This document shows positions 60,148 through 64,000 of a DNA stretch of 64,000 bases, in pieces (position 1 is the first letter of the stretch; every line of letters begins with the position of its first letter). The stretch comes from Bog-257 sp963834135 (GTDB taxonomy: Bacteria > Acidobacteriota > Terriglobia > Terriglobales > Acidobacteriaceae): assembly GCA_963834135.1 (NCBI GenBank), contig CAWIAN010000008.1, forward strand, positions 248,001-312,000, read 5' to 3'. A program made the position numbers and the translations under genes. The notes beneath the pieces are model-generated. The model saw only the letters and a program-made list of their open reading frames with translations, had not been told where the DNA came from and did no database searches.

Positions 60148-61053
60148 GTGAACAAGCGGAGTTCTGTTGTCCTGATCGGTCTATTGCTTCTTCCTGTAGT
60201 GCTGTATGCCAAAGCTGAGGGGCATTTCGACCGTACGCTGCAGGTGAACGGCTCAGTCAGTCTTGATGTCAGTACGGGTTCCGGCGATATCGTCGTGAAG
60301 ACTGGCAGCTCGAACCAAGTGGTGATACACGGAACAGTTCACAGCAGCAACTGGATCTTTGGCGACGACAGCGCCGTGCAGAAGGTCCAATCGAACCCTC
60401 CGATTGAGCAGAGCGGCAACAGCATCCGAATCGGCCAGAACTTGCCGGACGATGTGAAGCGACATGTTTCGATCGATTACGAAATTACGGTTCCACCGGA
60501 CACTAGCCTACAGGCGCATAGCGGCTCGGGAAATGTCGGTGCCGATGGATTACGGTCGGCCACGGAGGTGGGGACCGGATCGGGCGATGTTCGCTTGCAC
60601 GATATTGGCAGCAAGGTGCGCGCGCAAACAGGCAGTGGCAATATTCGCGCGGACAACGTAGCCGCACCGTTCTGGGCGCAGACGGGGAGTGGCGACATTG
60701 AGGCCGACCTGACGGGCTCGGGCGATGTCGACGTTCACACGGGCTCGGGGACGATTCGGGTGCGTGGGATCAAGGGAGGAGTTCGTGCTCGTACCGGCAG
60801 CGGCAACATCGAAACCGACGGCAGCGTGACGGGCCCGTGGCAGTTGCACAGCGGCTCAGGAAATATAACGCTGGCGGTAGGCACCGGGAGTGGCTTTAAC
60901 CTGGACGTACATACTAGTTCAGGATCGATTCACACGGATATGCCGATCACTGTGCAGGGTTCACTGGGCAAGAATGAACTCAAGGGAGCGGTGAAAGGCG
61001 GGGGTCCGGACGTCGAAGTATCGACAGGCTCCGGCGATGTGGATGTGCGCTGA
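60148..61053 (+). CDS. secreted DUF4097-type beta-repeat protein
   Basis: 301 residues from GTG 60148 (AGGAG 7 nt upstream). Signal peptide (VVLIGLLLLPVVLYAKA). The mature part has ~10 repeats built around GSG(D/N)(V/I): GSGNVGADGL, GSGDVRLHDI, GSGNIRADNV, GSGDIEADLTGSGDVDVH and so on, ending GSGDVDVR. This is the DUF4097 (putative adhesin) beta-helix pattern. Exported; a role at the cell surface or periplasm is inferred. The GSG period is 15-20 residues and very regular. Confidence 0.85.
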   Translation: MNKRSSVVLIGLLLLPVVLYAKAEGHFDRTLQVNGSVSLDVSTGSGDIVVKTGSSNQVVIHGTVHSSNWIFGDDSAVQKVQSNPPIEQSGNSIRIGQNLPDDVKRHVSIDYEITVPPDTSLQAHSGSGNVGADGLRSATEVGTGSGDVRLHDIGSKVRAQTGSGNIRADNVAAPFWAQTGSGDIEADLTGSGDVDVHTGSGTIRVRGIKGGVRARTGSGNIETDGSVTGPWQLHSGSGNITLAVGTGSGFNLDVHTSSGSIHTDMPITVQGSLGKNELKGAVKGGGPDVEVSTGSGDVDVR

Positions 61054-61056
61054 GCC

Positions 61057-61737
61057 TTAGTGTGTAACTTCCGCGTGCGTCAGCATGACCGCACCGATGG
61101 AAGCCAGTGAATCATAGTAGTGGACAACGCGCTTTGTCTCTACGCTGTCATAAGGTGCAAGATTGTGCGCCCAGCGAAAGCCGATAGGCTGATACCAGAG
61201 TTCGACCGCGATCTGAAATGGGCCTTCGGCCTGTCCAAGTGCGACTGAGTACTGCACGCGATCGCCCTTCATCACTGCGATCAATCCGCCGGTAATGAGG
61301 TTCGAAACGCGTCGCGTCCGCATCGTTGTCATTACCTTGAATCGAGCCGTCGGGATTAAGAGCGCCCGCTTCGAACACGATCTTGCCGTTGCGGTCACGT
61401 ACGACAAAGTGCAGCCAGGCGCGGCGGGAAGGGAACGCCGTCGGCATTTTGTGGCCAGTGAGGTTCCTGACGACGACCTCGGCATCCAGCCTGGCGGCAT
61501 CGTTGTGCACCCGTTTGACGCTGACCTGAGCAGCCTGCGATTGCAGGAAGGCAATCGTGCCGTCCGCAGCGTTGCTCAGCTCCTGCGGTAACGCCTTCAC
61601 GCTGAGTTCATTGCGATAAGTATTTAGCAGACGCTGCATGAAGAAGTTGCCGCCAAGAAAAACATGCTGGCGCACGCCGATGGCGAGCGAACTCCGATGT
61701 CTCGGTTGAGAGACTGGAGTTCGCTTCAAAGCATGGC
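61057..61737 (-). pseudogene. decayed cytochrome-c-family gene (frameshift, internal deletion, truncated 5')
   Basis: Two frames read as one broken protein. Frame A (61148-61729) gives HVFLGGNFFMQRLLNTY, NLTGHKMPTAFPSRRAWLHF and ATRFEPHYR; frame B (61057 onwards) resumes at about 61285 as MKGDRVQYSVALGQAEGPFQ, AVELWYQPIGFRWAHNLAPY and HYYDSLASIGAVML. From memory this is the C-terminal part of a large multihaem cytochrome family. The stretch normally between EPHYR and GDR(V/I)xYSV is missing, and no CxxCH survives. So it is an inactivated remnant. No intact copy in the window. Confidence 0.75.
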
Positions 61738-61755
61738 TGGCTAAATCGTCGCCGG

Positions 61756-62355
61756 TTAGCGAGAGCCTGCAGCGATCGGTACCGCGGCTGCGGCGACTTT
61801 TCTGAGGCCAAATTCGGCGGACTCGAAACGATTACCGCAGACGCACACCAGGGATTCAGGCAGACGCTCACCGCACTCGCACATGTAGCCGATTTGTCGA
61901 CCGGGATTGCCAACGACGAGACCGTAAGAGGGAACGTCACGAATCACCACTGTGCCGGCTCCCACAAAGGCGTATCGGCCAAGCGTCACGCCGCAGACGA
62001 TGGTGGCGTTGGCGCCGATAGTGGCTCCTTCCTGAATATGTGTCGGCACGAACTGGTCGTGGCCTTTCTTCACTTCAGCCCGCGGATTCAAATCGTTGGT
62101 GAAGACAGCATTCGGTCCGACAAAGACGTGATTTCCGAGCGTGACACCATCCCAGATAGCGACGCCGTTCTTGATGGTGACGCCGTCCCCAATGACGACA
62201 TTCGATTCCACGAAGGAGTGATCGCATATGTTGCAGTTGCGGCCGATCCTGGCTCCCTGCATGACGTGCGCAAAGGCCCACACCCGCGTGCCTTCGCCGA
62301 TAGATTCGGTTTCAACTAAAGCTTGAGGATGTACAAAATAAGAGCTTGATTTCAT
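61756..62355 (-). CDS. left-handed beta-helix N-acetyltransferase (WlbB/WbpD-like)
   Basis: 199 residues. Hexapeptide repeats from ~15 (VETESIGEGTRVWAFAHVMQ, IGDGVTIKNGVAIWDGVTLG, GATIGANATIVCGVTLGRYA) and the VGAGTVVIRDVPSYGLVVGN that closes the helix in UDP-sugar acetyltransferases. The C-terminus adds a four-cysteine knuckle (MCECGERL and CVCGNRF), unusual in this family. Expected to acetylate a UDP-amino sugar for O-antigen or glycan synthesis. Located next to an atypical response regulator. Cytoplasmic. Confidence 0.85.
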   Translation of the reverse strand: MKSSSYFVHPQALVETESIGEGTRVWAFAHVMQGARIGRNCNICDHSFVESNVVIGDGVTIKNGVAIWDGVTLGNHVFVGPNAVFTNDLNPRAEVKKGHDQFVPTHIQEGATIGANATIVCGVTLGRYAFVGAGTVVIRDVPSYGLVVGNPGRQIGYMCECGERLPESLVCVCGNRFESAEFGLRKVAAAAVPIAAGSR

Positions 62356-62513
62356 AGGATTTCCTTGGACATCGTCAAAGATTGAAGACTCATTTTATGC
62401 GCCCAGCAACACCTGGAATTTGGCAACGCTGGAACGGATCTGGCTGAGAGTTGTGATGGCCCGGTGCTCAAACGGGAGGGGAAGGAGCACCGGATGCCTT
62501 AATCAGGTAGTCG

Positions 62514-63563
62514 TCAGTCGCCGGAGGCGGCACGCAATTTTTCGCGACTCAATAATCGCGGCGCGTGTTTGGTTCTGCCCCGGACTGCTAGAGTATCGGG
62601 CGTATTCAGGCACTCCGACGCCATCATCTCGGCCTGTAACAATTGTTCCATCGTGAGGCGCTTGGCCAGCGCCTTGTATCCGGTGCCGATAGCTTCTGAC
62701 GCCGCCGAATACCACATGTACGCCTGCATCGAGCTTTCGGGATCGCGCTGGGATCCGTAATACTGAGCTAATGCGAGCTGCGCCAGGAGAACTCCCCGCC
62801 TGGCCGCATTCTGGCAGGCGATCAGGGCGCCCTCATCCTGAAGAATGTCGTAAGGCTTTTCATTCAGGAAATAATGAGACGGAGGTTGGGCGTGCCGCTC
62901 CTGGCTGAGGGTCATGAACAGGAGTTCAACCCGGCTCGATACCCCCAACTTGTCGAAGATGCGGAAAAGGCAATTCTTGATGGTGTGCTGGCTAAGCTTC
63001 AGACGCTCGGCGATCTCGCGATTCGAAAGCCCTTGCGCTACGCCGCGAACCACCTCGGTCTCCCGCTTCGAAAGCAGGTTCAGGCCTTTGGCATCGACTG
63101 CTCGGATGTTATGGGACGAAGCCAATGCTTCGACTAGCGTGGAAATCTGTTCGCAATTGGCCCAGATCTGGCCTTCGAAAACTTTGCGCAGGCACTTGCC
63201 CAAGGTTTCTATCGAATCGTTTTTGCTGAAGATACCGCGTGCGCCGGAACGAAATGCTTCCAGGATCATCTCCCCCTGGGAGGTATCCAGCAGCATCACG
63301 GCCCGGAGGTCGGGGTGAAGGCTTCGTAAGCCGCGCAGGATTTCAAAGCCGCGACCCGGTTTCTCATCCAGGTTGCAACTGATGACGAGGACGTCGCTGT
63401 CGTTGAAATCGATGCCTGAGGTCAACCCATCGGAGCCACACAATAACGTCGTGACTTCCAGGTCGCCATTACGTTTTAAAGCATCTGCAAGAAGTTCGGT
63501 ATGCACCCGAGTGTCATCTGCAACGAGGACACGAATCGGTACCGAATCGGACTGGTGGCGCAT
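62514..63563 (-). CDS. NarL-type regulator with atypical receiver domain and Sel1-like tail
   Basis: 349 residues. REC-like domain at ~9-125 keeps the acidic pair (Asp16, Asp17), Thr94 and Lys114, but the phospho-acceptor position is Ser62 (DVLVISCNL). LuxR/GerE HTH at ~163-220 (LLSKRETEVVRGVAQGLSNR, LSQHTIKNCLFRIFDKLGVS). The C-terminus (~240-325) has two Sel1-like repeats (AARRGVLLAQLALAQYYGSQ; DPESSMQAYMWYSAASEAIG). TGGAG lies 6 nt before the ATG. Probably controlled without Asp phosphorylation. It could regulate the neighbouring glycan gene. Confidence 0.83.
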   Translation of the reverse strand: MRHQSDSVPIRVLVADDTRVHTELLADALKRNGDLEVTTLLCGSDGLTSGIDFNDSDVLVISCNLDEKPGRGFEILRGLRSLHPDLRAVMLLDTSQGEMILEAFRSGARGIFSKNDSIETLGKCLRKVFEGQIWANCEQISTLVEALASSHNIRAVDAKGLNLLSKRETEVVRGVAQGLSNREIAERLKLSQHTIKNCLFRIFDKLGVSSRVELLFMTLSQERHAQPPSHYFLNEKPYDILQDEGALIACQNAARRGVLLAQLALAQYYGSQRDPESSMQAYMWYSAASEAIGTGYKALAKRLTMEQLLQAEMMASECLNTPDTLAVRGRTKHAPRLLSREKLRAASGD

Positions 63564-64000
63564 GTCGTGCTCCAGACGAAGTTTTGGAACAACTTTTGAG
63601 AAAACTTAAATTGTTTGACATACCCCCGGCGTGGTGAGGGTTTTCAAGCAAAGTTAGTAAGGGGCCAGAGTCTTCTCGATGCTGCAGAGCGTATATCACT
63701 CTTCCGGTATATTCAAGACTACGATGGTGTTGCTCTCTGCACACATCTGGTGTGGTATGCAGCACGCACGTAGGTGTTGACTTCTACCGCTATACTTTCC
63801 TGTGAACCGCCCCTGGGTATCCGTTTGACGTAAGAGAAGCGATTTCGTCACGGGCAAATATCTCAGTCACTTAGAGGGCAAACTTGTCTGATCTCCGCCG
63901 CCCATTCTCTGAAAGCAAACAACCAAAGCGCCCTGTCGAGGCCGTGGACGGGATAGGAGAAGATCGTCTCTAGTCCGAACAGCTTCGCGGTCGGAGACGG
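63564..64000. other. right-edge intergenic region, no gene seen
   Basis: 437 bp between the regulator (-) and the window edge. It is AT-richer than its surroundings, with promoter-like pieces (TATACT near 63795, TTGACT near 63777, but only 8 bp apart). A 29-codon TTG ORF (63884-63973) has no convincing support. It probably contains the promoter of the regulator and that of a gene to the right. Confidence 0.4.

Noticed and set aside
60500..61050. Regular short repeats resembling a tandem DNA repeat or CRISPR
   Set aside because: The period is the coding period of GSG(D/N) protein repeats in the DUF4097 gene, in frame and degenerate at DNA level; there is no spacer structure.
63777..63800. TTGACT and TATACT promoter-like hexamers
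   Set aside because: They are only 8 bp apart, so they cannot form one sigma-70 promoter.
63884..63973. 29-codon TTG-initiated ORF near the right edge
   Set aside because: Weak start, no recognisable peptide, ends within the window without coding-like composition.
1..64000. tRNA, rRNA, CRISPR array, prophage or transposase genes
   Set aside because: I read the intergenic regions and ORFs for typical T-arm sequences, repeat-spacer patterns and integrase or transposase motifs and found none; a covariance-model scan could still pick up a missed small RNA.

Overview
The window looks like a stretch of chromosome from an Acidobacteriota bacterium (Terriglobia/Koribacter-like). I infer this from gene content and not from any database search. 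The pointers are two secreted GloVer-repeat proteins, a DUF3857/transglutaminase/TPR giant, small haem proteins, a CitDE fusion and several kinds of short intergenic repeat, in DNA of roughly 58-60% GC. Genes are dense and switch strand often. I saw no rRNA, tRNA, CRISPR, phage or transposase gene, so this is mostly core chromosome.

Layout: 1-6620 (+) holds three tandem CgeB-like glycosyltransferases, a GT4 glycosyltransferase, a glycogen-debranching-type enzyme and a CDGSH iron-sulfur protein. 6670-14813 (-) is a six-gene tricarboxylate operon: degenerate HD protein, MmgE/PrpD dehydratase, fungal-Lys4-like homoaconitase, isocitrate-dehydrogenase-family enzyme, CitD-CitE fusion and CitF. A divergent cupin gene faces it across a CRP-like palindrome. 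15446-25632 is a mixed housekeeping/accessory segment (LOG, AmmeMemoRadiSam enzyme, PPK2, hydrolase, YbhN-like protein, VOC, GloVer protein, lytic transglycosylase, HAD phosphatase, lipoprotein phosphatase). 25889-32833 (+) runs from a GalT-like protein through TonB to the haem operon (ccsA/hemX-hemA-hemC-hemD). The haem operon has a perfect CRP-like site at about -62 from a -10 box.

32891-35800 is a Fur-family regulator divergent from a secreted protein and three small haem proteins; the shared promoter carries two 7-1-7 inverted repeats. 35887-45849 holds an SDR, a tandem ArsA/Get3-like ATPase, the transglutaminase-TPR protein, a DinB/YfiT protein, two tandem secreted paralogues behind a long structured leader, and a protein kinase. 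45880-54490 (-) has SMC, a CPA2 antiporter, an ABC exporter pair and a histone-H1-like protein. 54606-61053 (+) has a PDZ-GAF-PP2C phosphatase, a second GloVer protein, an orphan membrane-fusion protein and a DUF4097 protein. 61057-63563 (-) has a decayed cytochrome-type pseudogene, a left-handed beta-helix acetyltransferase and an atypical NarL-like regulator.

The best candidates for something undescribed are: (i) the tricarboxylate operon, which pairs a homoaconitase-type enzyme with citrate lyase subunits; (ii) the Fur/haem/cytochrome module with its own palindromic operators; and (iii) the structured RNA leader before the tandem secreted paralogues. Smaller oddities include a GalT homologue without its nucleophile, a receiver domain without its phospho-acceptor, a one-base frameshift in a signal peptide, and a hairpin repeat family with compensatory changes.
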